This document shows positions 1-8,473 of a stretch of 13,355 nucleotides of DNA, piece after piece. Position 1 is the stretch's first letter, and every line of letters starts with the position of its first letter. A program made the position numbers and the translations under genes. Source of the DNA: Echinostoma caproni (taxonomy: Eukaryota; Platyhelminthes; Trematoda; Plagiorchiida; Echinostomatidae); the NCBI GenBank assembly GCA_900618425.1, contig UZAN01047905.1, positions 11,931 to 25,285 of the forward strand, in the 5' to 3' direction. Under the pieces are notes generated by a model. The model was not told the origin of the DNA. It was given only the letters and a program-made list of their open reading frames with translations, and ran no database searches.

Positions 1-152
1 AATGGGCTTATTTTTTTGGCATCACATGAGAAACGTCAGATCCGATCGAGTGGTTGCTTTCAACGACCATTAGCACACTTGGTGTGTGTTGTTTCACTTC
101 TAATATTGTATACTGTTCAATGAGTTCTAATTGTCCTATTTTATGATTGCAG
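1..152 (+). other. Intron 3' end with splice acceptor
   Basis: AT-rich non-coding sequence ends in a T-rich stretch and a consensus acceptor, ttgcag, with the AG at 151-152. An open reading frame without stops begins directly after it. I read this as the tail of an intron that begins left of the window. No other feature is visible in it. Confidence 0.55.
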
Positions 153-390
153 GACTCCTCACTTCAAGATTTGCTGATTAAGGCTGTTCGCTTGGCTGGA
201 CGTCATGATGTCAGTTTTCCTGCCGGTGCCACCGGACGTCGTGCAGTGTTATACAAAATTATTGACTGCATCTACGTGATCGGATTGCGTATCGGCTTTG
301 AATTGACCCGGGTTCGATTGACCTCGCTTATCCAATTATTCTTCGCCATGTTTGATCGTGTGCCATTGGTTGAAACGCATCAGGAATTAG
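153..390 (+). CDS. Internal coding exon of an unrecognised helical-repeat-like protein
   Basis: The frame opens in phase 0 right after the acceptor AG at 151-152. It reads about 79 residues beginning DSSLQDLLIKAVRLAGRHDV. The composition looks like real protein: alternating hydrophobic and charged residues, an RRAVLYKIIDC segment, an IGLRIGFELTR segment and an LIQLFFAMFDRVP segment. This suggests packed amphipathic helices, as in HEAT or armadillo-type scaffolds. There is no signal peptide or catalytic motif. The exon may end at 390, where AG is followed by gcaagt, an ideal donor of the rare GC-AG class, which leaves phase 1. Alternatively it runs on as a terminal exon to the TGA at 420-422, adding ten residues. 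I do not recognise the family. The plus strand separates it from the minus-strand WDR81-like gene at the right edge. Confidence 0.6.
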
Positions 391-990
391 GCAAGTGGTC
401 GTCTTTCATGCTAGATAGATGAGCGGTACGGGTTCCCGCCAGTTTATGGAACTCCTTCTCCTTTGTTGAGAGATTACGCCTTAGTTTTGATTCACTGCAT
501 TGTGATTCATTGGTCGATGACAAAATAGCAAATTTAGTTAGCCCATTCTTGCTCTTCTGTCTCAGCCGGTTGTGCTTACCGTGAGTCATAGTTTCCTCAT
601 GAGTTATTGGCTCTGTCTCAGATCACAATTTTTGGTCATCCTCTTTATTCCGTCATTCCGTGTACTTGATCCCTGTAGTCACCAAACTATCAATCTCTGG
701 TATACTTGGAAGTCTGACATCTTTAAAAAATCCCGATATTCATAAACAACAGTACGGGCTTATTGATCAAAATTTTACATAGCATCGAGTCCTCGTATGG
801 CGTCACCTATCATCAACCAATTGTGGCGATTTTCACCATCCAAAAGGCGATTTTATCTCAGTATACCCCTACCCAGATGTCATCGGCCATAGCGCGCCTT
901 ATTTGCCGTTGCTGCTTCGGACAGGAGAAAATCACGTGGAGGTTTACGGATGTTCAGTTCAGTTCTTACAACGATGAACCATGCACTTTC
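391..990. other. Non-coding stretch, probable intron or intergenic DNA
   Basis: About 600 bases with no convincing coding frame; the short frames on either strand have no recognisable motif. The one structured point is a pyrimidine-rich tract ending in CAG at 563-565, 15 bases of sequence (566-580), then a strong donor GTGAGT at 581-586. That is the layout of a microexon. Positions 763-990 may be part of the repeat that follows, but no second copy of this part is present in the window. Confidence 0.4.
566..580 (+). other. Possible 15-nt microexon
   Basis: A T/C-rich run precedes the acceptor AG at 564-565 and a donor GTGAGT follows at 581. The intervening 15 bases are a multiple of three. 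Joined in phase 1 after base 390 they stay open. Flatworms use many microexons, but a match this short can arise by chance and no transcript is available here. Confidence 0.2.
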
Positions 991-1136
991 GTGCACCGGC
1001 TTTGGTTGCCCATTTGGATAAAACAGCACAATGATGATTAAAATGTTGAGAGCAGATTCAAGCGGAACATAACACATTTTCATAGACTGAAGTTACAAGA
1101 ATAATGAGTAGATGCATGAGCGCCACTGTTTGCAAC
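991..1136 (-). repeat. Dispersed repeat R1, copy 1
   Basis: This stretch is clearly similar to 12361-12520 in the same orientation. Shared blocks include gtgc(g)cacc near the start, the tttggttgcccattt / ttttggccgcccattt block, aatgttgagag, ttcaagc, ataatga and tgagcgc. Differences and small indels are spread throughout, so these are old copies. The type of element is unknown. It directly abuts the reverse-transcriptase fragment that begins at about 1138. Confidence 0.65.
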
Positions 1137-1137
1137 A

Positions 1138-1461
1138 CTTCTGTCTGCGTCCGCCAGGTGAGATATAGCTGCCCAGATAAACTTGTCAACTTCCTCTACT
1201 ACTTCCCCGGTCAGACTGAGGCTGGGGACTGTGCCAACCCAATCTTGGAGCAGCGTTTCACATTTAAACGGTGCAAAACGCATACCGAACATGGCTACAT
1301 TAGCACCCAAACTATCCAGAAAAGCTTGCAACTTGCAACTGAATCTTCACTCAGTAGCACAATGTCGTCTGCATACTATAAATCAGACAGTGTGCCACCT
1401 GGGAGTAAATCGACGCTGCTATCCCCGCACAAGGAAAAGGGGCTGCTTCCATAATCAGATA
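1138..1461 (-). pseudogene. Reverse-transcriptase palm fragment (copy A) with stop before the YADD box
   Basis: Reading leftward on the minus strand, this encodes a piece of a non-LTR retrotransposon reverse transcriptase. It has the lead-in to the catalytic loop, the YADD box itself (TAT GCA GAC GAC at 1375-1364), then DIVLLSED, an AFLDSLGANVAMFGMRFAPF block, a KCETLLQDW block and a thumb-proximal YLGSYISPGG motif in a shifted frame. The codon just before YADD is TAG (1378-1376), where the family normally has an acidic residue, and there are at least two frameshifts. The catalytic aspartates survive, but the protein cannot be made. It aligns with 1620-1940 as a second, diverged copy. Homology stops just after the SPGG motif, where repeat R1 begins. 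Confidence 0.75.
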
Positions 1462-1502
1462 TATAACAAAGATATATATAGCAAATGAAGAGAAAGGACA
1501 CC

Positions 1503-2559
1503 GACAATCTATTTTAATCCTGTTCCCGTAGTGGCCAAGTCTATGCACTGTAGAGCAGTTATGGCCTAACTGCTGCAGCATACACTCGATCCTTCACGGA
1601 CAGCCGGATGTAGCGATGGCGCCTACAATGCATGTATGATGCTTCCACCGGGTGAGATATATCTGCCGAGATAGCAAAACTCGTCCATTTCCTCTACTAC
1701 TTCCACAGCCACGGTGAGGTGGGCGGCTGGACCAACCCAATCTTGTAACAACATTTTATACTTTTAAGATGCAAAACGCATAGAAAACATGGCTACATTA
1801 TCACTCCATCAATCAACAAAGGCTTGCAACTGACATGGATCTTCACTCAGTCGTACAATGGCGTCTGTATACTCTAGAGCAGACAGTCTGCCTCCGAGTA
1901 AATCGATACCGCTATCCTCGCAGGAAGATAGGGTTGTTTAAAGAATTGAATCCATGACGAAGTTCAATAGAAATGGCAAAAATGGGCAACCTGTCGAACT
2001 CGGGTGAAAAAGTACCGTCAGCTTGCACTCGGCTTCGGCCATTATTGTATAGGGATTGTAGTATTCAAAACAACTTCTCTGCCAAAACCTTGAGAGAAAA
2101 GCAGTGTCAAAGTTTGGAGCGGCCAACTGAGTCGAAAACCCATTTCAGATCGAGGAAGATGGAAATGGTGGGTCTGCGAAAGAAATGACCGTGTTTTAGA
2201 ATTAGACGAAGAGTGAAGATGTGGTCCATACAATCTCGACCAGGTAAAAAACCAGCCTGGTTCCTATGCGTACATCGTTCACGTGCGGCAGATAATCGCC
2301 GAAGTATAATACCAGCGAGAAATTTAGAGACGATGTTGATTAAACTAATTCCTTTGTGGTTTTCACAAGAGAACCTGTCACCTTTTTCGTAAATTGGTGT
2401 GATCACCGATTCACACCATTCCGTTGGAACCTGTTCTCTCTCCCACACTGAACCCAGGAGTTTTGTTAACTTCAAAACCAAGGCTAAACCTCCATCCTTA
2501 AAAGCCGATGGGGACAGCCCGTCGGGGCCGGAAGCCTTACACCTTTTGAGATAGCTTAT
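1503..2559 (-). pseudogene. Reverse transcriptase domain (element B), catalytic box mutated to YTDA
   Basis: Motifs in order on the minus strand are: SVITPIYEKGDR with HKGISLINIVSKFLA; a QAGFLPGRDCMDHIF block; FLDLKWVFDSV with the first catalytic aspartate near 2150; then, in another frame, LTVLFHPSSTGCPFLPFLLNFV; and the catalytic loop at 1871-1860, which reads YTDA instead of YADD. The second aspartate is therefore lost. A frame change near 2107-2126 separates the fingers from the palm. After YLGRYISPGG (about 1650) roughly 35 residues are missing, and the C-terminal region resumes as IRLSVKDRVYAAAVR then TWPLRE, with two in-frame stops. It cannot produce active enzyme. Confidence 0.75.
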
Positions 2560-3246
2560 TTCTCAGGTAACCTCTATTTCAGGTGGAGGACTGATATCAT
2601 ATGGCAGTATTTGCACAGTTGAATCGGGTGTCGCGAAGTTCTGTGCTGATGGAAGTCAGCTGAACTGAGTCTTAAAATGTTCTGCTCATCGATCTAGTCG
2701 GCGTTGCTGAATATGGATCAGTGTGCCGTCGGACTCCTTAATTACCTCACTTACGCCCGCTTTCCTGGGGCCTGTACTCTTAATTAATCGGAAAAGATTG
2801 CGACTATTACCGATAGCCGCAGCCTTCTCCATGTCTCTACACTTTCTTACCCACCACTTCTCGTGGTCATTCCTCAGACTCTTGATGAGCTGGCGTTTAA
2901 GGGATTTGCGCGCTTTGTCGTATTTGGAATCCGGAGGAATGGCTTTTCGAGCGTCTATCAGGGCAACCGAAGTCGGGGAGATCCATCGTTTTTTATTCGA
3001 TCGTGAGTCAGAATTTGCTGTTGTTTCGATTGACATTTGGATTGCTTCCTTGATTGCCGTCCAGTGCTCACTGAGTCCTCCGGCTGATAGTTGAGCTGAG
3101 AGACGATCTGATAGTTCCGCTTCGAAGGCCGATTTGCAACCATTGCTGACATTGTATCTAGGGCATCCGGTTTCGGTGACTTTTCTGCGGTTGTTTTCTA
3201 GGCGTAGAGAGAATTTCGCCCGTAGCAGAGTATGGTCCATGTCCAC
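2560..3246 (-). pseudogene. Retrotransposon connector between endonuclease and RT (element B)
   Basis: The longest intact stretch in element B is 3246-2686, about 187 codons without a stop. Its apparent start is not a true start: it lies inside the endonuclease, at the DMDHTLL motif. Downstream come a charged, arginine- and lysine-rich helical region, the HEKWWVRKCRDMEKAAAIGN block and FRLIKSTGPRKAG, which is the conserved lead-in to reverse transcriptase in this class. After the stop at 2686 the same frame resumes with an AEHF block and then KRCKASGPDGLSPSAFKDGG at about 2550-2490. Here PDGLSP is the fingers-entry motif. The connector's role in RTE-like proteins is poorly defined; no enzymatic residues are visible. 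Confidence 0.7.
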
Positions 3247-4057
3247 GGGTGTTGACCAGTATGAGTGGCAGTCTTCAATGGGTCTTCAATGGATCAGCGG
3301 TGGCTGATGGCAATGTGGTCGGTTTGAGTCCAGCGCTGTGGAGAAGTTGGCGGTGCCGTTTTTTGTGCGAGAAGTTTGTGCTTGACAGATATATTCCGTG
3401 GTCAGCACAAAGTTGGAGTAGACGTTCTCCGTTGTCAGTCCTGCTGGCTGGGATTGCATGTGAAGCACCAAGTAGCCTTTATGATTCGTCCAGGGATCCC
3501 ACTTGAGCATTGAAGTCTTCGGTGACTATCACGATGTCCGTTGACCGAGCACTTCGGAGCAGTTGATAGAGGTCCTTGTAGAATTCATCCTTCACTTCTG
3601 GCGAACTGCAGTCTGTCGGTGCATACGCGGATACGACGAATAAGTATCGACGCTTCATTCTGTAGCTATTGACTCGTACTGAACCATCCAGACGTACGGC
3701 GCAAAGTCGGCTGTTAACCGGGATCCAATTGAGAAGTGAACGCTCGGCCTTGAAACTCAGCGCAATCCCAACACTAGCAACACTTCGAGCTTCGGATGTC
3801 AAATCGCCTGACGCACGGAGAGTGAAGCGCGAGGTAGAGGTTGGATCTGGAGAACGCAGGGAGATGATTGAAGTAAGATCTTGTGTGCGTGTTTCGGAGA
3901 CACGGCATACATCTAAATGGAAGGTTTCAAGGGTTCTAGCTAGGGCAGCTTGTAGACCGATCTGGTGGAGTGTGCGGACATTCAGTGGAGCTAAGTGAAA
4001 AGGAGATTTTAGTTTCGTACATCTGACAGCCTCTGAGTGGTTGGCCTCATTAGTTCA
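3220..4057 (-). pseudogene. Retrotransposon AP-like endonuclease domain (element B)
   Basis: This is the nicking endonuclease that starts target-primed reverse transcription. The minus-strand frame runs from about 4057. It shows LAPLNVRTLHQIGLQAALA, the metal-binding glutamate in VSETR (3898-3887), a long beta-sheet region ending SAYAPTDCSSPEVKDEF, and an EDFNAQVG block where the family has GDFNAQ. The frame hits a stop just after SLDES, then continues as a recognisable segment with DNGERLL, CADHGIYL and TDHIAISHR. The last catalytic motif appears as DMDHTLL instead of SDH. An exact 11-bp tandem duplication at 3271-3292 shifts the frame just before it. A catalytically relevant glycine and serine are replaced, so the domain is inactive as well as broken. 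Confidence 0.75.
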
Positions 4058-4160
4058 ACTCTGAGTGGTATCCCATGGGTGGCGCAAACAGAATGCATCT
4101 CCTAAGATATGGGAGTGAGAAGAGGAAATAGACAGTTGAGGAAGACATTTCTCCAACTGA

Positions 4161-4790
4161 GTACCTAAGACTTAGGTCCACGGCACCGAAGAAGGGGTTT
4201 TTCTTTGGGAACCCTAACCGGAGCCTTTGATTCAAAACCTGTCCCCTAAGGCAGTGGGGCGTAAATCTTGTCGGGGGCACGAACGAAGCACCCGTGTGGG
4301 AGCATCTGTAGATCTGCCGCGCAAGGCCTTCGGGTTTCGGTTCAGTGTGTTGTTCGCGTTGATAATCGGTCCACTTTTCGGGATCGGTCCTGAGCCTCAT
4401 GCACCCTATGAGATAAGCGGAATGTGGACGGGACAACACCTTTTGGCTGGGGGCTGTCCAGCTTGGGTGGGCGGTAGCTGTTTAATGAAGTGCGAAGACT
4501 TCTCCCACCATCGAGAGGAAGCCCTAGGTATCCCGCTCCCACGTCCATCTAGCAAAAATCTGTCACTCAGCGTGTTTATTTACTGGATTGGCCTCTCCAG
4601 AGGCGAGTGTGAATAGAAGGAATACAGTAGGTAGCAAAGCAGCTGGCTTTGTGAGACTGATCTTCGTTTGGCCTCTAACCGTTGACCTTTCAGGCATGAA
4701 TGGATCTGCGGCTGAGGAGCGATCAAGGTCATTGTGGCGCGCAAGTCATCACACCACGTCAAGATGCAGTGTCGTGGTGATGGGACTGAA
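4161..4790 (-). repeat. Element 5' leader, copy 1
   Basis: This segment aligns over its full length with 9671-10295, at a level I would judge by eye as roughly three quarters identical. Shared anchors include gttttctttgggaaccct, gcagtggggcg, ttttcgggatcgg, ccagcttgggtggg, gtttaatgaagt and ctcccacgtccat. Both copies sit immediately upstream (minus sense) of the endonuclease start, so this is the 5' untranslated or promoter region of the element. Open frames on either strand here are not conserved between copies and lack motifs, so I treat it as non-coding. A hairpin lies at its outer end (4747-4782). Confidence 0.7.
4747..4782 (-). promoter_or_regulatory. Terminal hairpin at the element 5' end
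   Basis: CACCACG at 4752-4758 pairs with CGTGGTG at 4773-4779. The stem is extended by CAT/ATG beyond a 2-base bulge, and the loop is 14 bases. It sits at the outermost part of the 5' leader. In the second copy the left arm is kept (near 10256-10264) but the right arm is only partly complementary. A role in RNA structure or processing is inference. Confidence 0.35.
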
Positions 4791-6229
4791 ACTGGTTTAT
4801 CTGCCTCATTGATGGCTTTTCAAACTTTCTAGACCATCTGACTGTCTGCGGATCGTCTGCACGACTGTAGACTGACTACAGAACTGAAAGTGACGCATGT
4901 GCAGAATTCTGTCGAGTTTTCTCGTCGGTCAAGATCATTTCAGTCGTCCGTCCTATTCAAACCTATCACGTCCAATTTGAACTGATCACATTTCTCGGGC
5001 TCTCAGTCTCTTCATGTGCAGTGAAAATGTGGTCTTCACTACCTCAACCGGGTCAGACGTCATCCTTCTTATAAACCTTCGAGAATATCGACCCACTAGT
5101 CGTTTGGAAACTGAAACTGAAATCCTCAGTATAATCTGAATGGATGTCTCCGTTTATTGTTTGTCAACTTTTCCTTGCACCTCGCGAAATATTACCATAC
5201 GGCTAGGTGTCTCAAATAGCCCGTGGCGAGGATTGCCTAATCACTGCCGTTCCGTGGTGGAGTTGTTTTCCCACCAAAGGAAAGGACAAAATGCCGACAT
5301 TCGCTGCGATTCCCATGTCAGTGAAGCGTTTGAAATTCACCCTTGACTATAAACCGTTTCACGTCAACCGCAAAGAGTCGTAAAAACCACACCCATATCT
5401 TCCTGGTTTAAACAGTGGCCACCGACTCGATTTTGCATGCTGGTGTATTGTTCACCTTAAATGTTTGACCCCGTCCAAAGGGTGTATGATCCGATGAACT
5501 GGACACCAGACCCCCAATGGCTTACGGTTCTCACATACCGCCTGGCTGTCTCGTAGGTCAGGTTTTGGCTAGCCGAAGGCTCCGAATATGAATTCTCCCA
5601 TCAAATTTACCTGCTTTGGCTTGAACAACCTGTATGTTCTACCCACCAGAAAATCATGCACTCTTCTTTATTATCACCATGATTTGTTTGGCGCGCAGTT
5701 CTAAAAGATTATTTTAAAATGGCTTTCTCTTATTTCAAAGGCTAGGTTTTTAAGGTTTCCTTAACCCGTGGGTGTAAAACACTTAGGAACACGACAGGTA
5801 ATCGATGAGCCTCTAGCTTTTCATAGCTAAGTGTAGACTGCTTGCCATTAGTGTTCTTGTGTTTGAATTTTCTTGGCTTCGTTAAAGTTCGTTCGCTACT
5901 CGATGGACGTGAATAAATCTTAGGGATTCATGGACTACCGTTAGTTTGCTAGATTTCGTTTGTGGCCCTCAGAACTCACAGTAGATCTCGTTCGTCCACT
6001 TGAGAGTGACTGTTCTCTCATATCGTACGCCATTTGGTTCAAGGATTTAGGCTTCGGTCACCTTTAACCTGATTTATCCCGTTTGTCGAGTGGTTTTCGG
6101 GGATGTGACTGGTGGTATATACTTCCGTTTTTCGGAGCCGTGGACGGGAGTTGTGGTTGACGGTGGAGGTCAAAGTGTTTATATGCGACCTTATTAAGAT
6201 AACAGTTGATCAGATCAGGGATGCCCGTC
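4791..6229. other. No gene recognised; possible 5' flank of the plus-strand element
   Basis: About 1.4 kb with no long frame, no RNA gene and no repeat shared with the rest of the window. The short frame at 5140-5346 has no motif. The final few hundred bases before 6230 could be the 5' leader of the plus-strand element, since the endonuclease begins there, but no second copy is available to show it. Confidence 0.4.
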
Positions 6230-6232
6230 CTA

Positions 6233-6995
6233 TCATATGGCTGCTACGTATCCTAGTAAAGCAGAACAAGCTGGTCTTACAGCTAAAATGGAATCCTTAG
6301 GTATCGATATTTCCTGCGTGCCGGAGGCTTGAATCCAGGATCCCACTAATATAAGCCACTTGAGCGCACTAGATTTGTCTTCGAGATACGTTTTTCGTAC
6401 ATCAGGGGACGACGAAGCTCGTTCAGTAGGCCAACGCGGAATAGTGATTGTACTGCGCCACAGAGTGGATTCTTCTCTTATCGATTGGATCCACGTCAAC
6501 AGTTGTTTGTATGCAGTGCGTCTCCACGGGTTAATCAGCATCCGGAAGAGAAGCAACACCAAAAATTATTTGTTCATCGTAACGGCATACGAACCGACCA
6601 ATTGCAGTTCTGATACACAAACGGACGTTTTCTGCGATGAACTCACCGATCCCATTCGGAGGAGTCGAAGCTACGACATAGTTGTACTTTCAGGTGACTT
6701 AGATTGGAAAACTGGACGCATCAGAAACTTGCCTAGGCAGTAGTTGTGCTCTGTCCAGCCAACGAATAGATAACGGTGCTCGACTTCTTCAGTTCTGCGC
6801 AGACCATCATCTGTTCCTATCTAGCAACAACTTCCGACACAGCTCTCAACGGACGGCAACGTGGCATTCCAGTTCAACTGGTACGCTAACTCAAATCGAT
6901 CGCATAGCAGTAAGTTACCGTTGACGTGGCTCCGTGGATAATTGCAGGTTCTATTGGACCAACTGCATTGGGTTTGACCACGCATTAGTTTTCAT
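6233..6995 (+). pseudogene. Retrotransposon AP-like endonuclease domain (element C)
   Basis: The first recognisable block covers KMESLGIDISCVPEA then a stop and IQDPTNISHL, which matches the family's (S)ET-RIQD segment; the metal-binding glutamate remains. A 6360-6743 frame follows with GIVIVL, LIDWIHVNSCLYAVRL, LFIVTAYEPTNCSSDT and SGDLDWKTG, where the family has GDFNA. In a shifted frame come DNGARLLQFCADHHLFLSS, TQIDRIAVSYRWRGS and the final GFDHALV (Asp-His at 6976-6981). Most catalytic positions are recognisable, but the Asn of GDFNA is changed and the frame is broken near 6745. Confidence 0.75.
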
Positions 6996-7353
6996 GCAGT
7001 TCACTCTCCGACAGCCTGACCGGCGATGAATTGAACAAACTCGCGCACCTTATCGTCGAGTATCTGTTCCGGGAGTCCGTGTGCGCTATGAATCAGAGCT
7101 AATGCATGAGCTAAGCGCGCCTCAATGTGGTGATGTAGATCAGCAGGGGTATCAAACTAGGCGAGCAACGCATTTCGCTTGCGGGTGTAGACCCCAAACC
7201 CGTCGGAGAAATTGTATATCTCAGGAGATTTGATGGAGCAAGAACGACAAATCCCGACCTGTCAGGATCAGAATAGAGTTAGGTGGCATCTACAACGTCC
7301 GCTTATGAAATGCGTGCAGAAGGACCGTTAGAACTGGTGGGCAACAACACATT
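6996..7353 (+). other. Poorly conserved part of the element C connector
   Basis: Between the endonuclease end and the next clear block, only scattered similarity to retrotransposon connector sequence is visible, with frequent stops in all frames. It is interior retrotransposon sequence by position; nothing else is seen. Confidence 0.5.
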
Positions 7354-7770
7354 GAAATGGAAGTAGCCGCTGCATCAGGGACTAGTCAAACACTGTTCCG
7401 ACTGATACGCAATATGGGAGATTGGCGAACTGCAGTTAGTGACACAGCCTGCGATAAGAGGGGACCAGCTATCCACAATGGGGATCAACGAATCGATCGC
7501 TGGACAGAATGAATCAGCGAACAGTTCAGTTACCCTAGTGCTAACCAGGATGCTCCATCAACTGAAGCTCTGTGGGCAGTGTCATGTGATCCTCCAACGG
7601 AAGCAGAAGTTCGGTCTTGCATTCATGCTCTTAAGCGAGGATAGGCAGCAGAACCTGATGAGCTCCCTCCCACTCTCATCCAGATAGAGGTAATAACCTC
7701 TCAAGCTCCATCAATACCACACTGCGCAAATTTGGAAGCTAAATTACATTCCTTCATCTTGAGGTGAATC
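7354..7770 (+). pseudogene. Retrotransposon connector (element C)
   Basis: One frame carries EMEVAAASGTSQTLFRLIRN, then MGDWRTAVSD, DQRIDRWTE with a stop, ISEQFSYPSANQDAPSTEAL, PPTEAEVRSCIHALKRG with a stop, and AAEPDELPPTLIQ. These are the usual landmarks before reverse transcriptase: the WTEHF-like block, the PP-EVE helix and the GPDGLPP finger entry, here EPDELPP. The same blocks exist in element B (AEHF and SGPDGLSP), which confirms common descent. Two stops interrupt the frame. Confidence 0.7.
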
Positions 7771-8470
7771 ACTGATCGTTCCCATTTTCAAGCAAGGATT
7801 TCGCAACGATTGCAAAAATCACCATGGGGATCAGTTTGATCCCGATCGTCACCAAAGCGTTGGCCTCGGCCATATTCCGACATCTGACTTCTTTGAGAGA
7901 GATCGGCGAACAGCAAGCCGGATTCCGGCCTGGTCGTGGACGGATCAAATTTCTACGTTGCGTCAGATCCTTGAGCTGCGTCACCACCACCCACCATCAA
8001 CCAACGATCGCAGTGTGCTTTGACCTGAAAGGAGCCTCCGACTCAGTTGACCGCGAAGCTCTCATGGACTCGCTTTTTGGAAAGCGGATGCTCCAGAAGT
8101 ACGTTACCTACTGAAAGACCTCCGGTCGTGCAAAGGTTTTAAACAATCTAAGTGGGCCGTTCGTCACGAGCGGCGGCGTTCGTGAAGAGTACCTTCTCGC
8201 CGTTCCCGTTGCATACTGGAGAACGCACTAAGTGGACTCCAAAACGTAGGTATTGAATGGACAGGTGGAGAAAAGCTGTGCGATTCAGAGTACGCCATTG
8301 ACATAGTCTTTCTGTTCGAATGCACGGAGGTAGCGCGAAGCATACTTGATAGACTAACAAGTGCTGTTTCCACATTCGGTATGTGCTTTGAACCCTCAAA
8401 GTACAAAGTGATGCTGCAGGACTGAGCTTCTTCTACTCCCACTCTGAAACTATATGACCGGGAATTAGTT
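7770..8470 (+). pseudogene. Reverse transcriptase domain (element C), catalytic box mutated to YAID
   Basis: The block SLIVPIFKQG begins the domain. The 7824-8114 frame carries ISLIPIVTKALASAIFRHL, the QQAGFRPGRG motif and VCFDLKGASDSVDREAL, with the first catalytic aspartate at 8022-8024. After a frame change comes the palm. Its catalytic loop at 8291-8302 reads YAID followed by IVFLF, so the first of the two paired aspartates is replaced by isoleucine (ATT). TFGMCFEPSKYKVMLQD follows, then a stop. RT function is lost by substitution, frameshift and stops. Compared with element B, the fingers are better kept. Confidence 0.8.
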
Positions 8471-8473
8471 ACG

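Larger units (their letters stand above)
1503..4790 (-). mobile_element. Degenerate RTE-like non-LTR retrotransposon (element B)
   Basis: Read on the minus strand from 4790 to about 1503, the order is: 5' leader (4790-4161), weakly conserved spacer (4160-4058), apurinic-type endonuclease (4057-3220), connector (3246-2560), and reverse transcriptase with the start of its C-terminal region (2560-1503). This is the usual ORF2 order of RTE-like elements. No ORF1 with a gag-like or zinc-knuckle motif is seen. Frameshifts, stops and an internal deletion after the SPGG motif show it is dead. The AT-rich stretch at about 1459-1486 may be a remnant of a simple 3' tail, but no target-site duplication was found. 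Assignment to RTE rather than CR1/Jockey rests on endonuclease and C-terminal style only. Confidence 0.75.

Noticed and set aside
1104..1488. Overlapping plus-strand open frames of about 100 codons
   Set aside because: They are antisense to the reverse-transcriptase palm fragment, whose motifs are clear on the minus strand.
2723..3094. A 123-codon plus-strand open frame
   Set aside because: It is antisense to the element B connector, which shows conserved blocks on the minus strand.
4227..4616. A 129-codon open frame on plus, and one of equal length on minus at 4050-4439
   Set aside because: Both fall in the element leader, lack motifs, and are not kept open across the second copy at 9671-10295.
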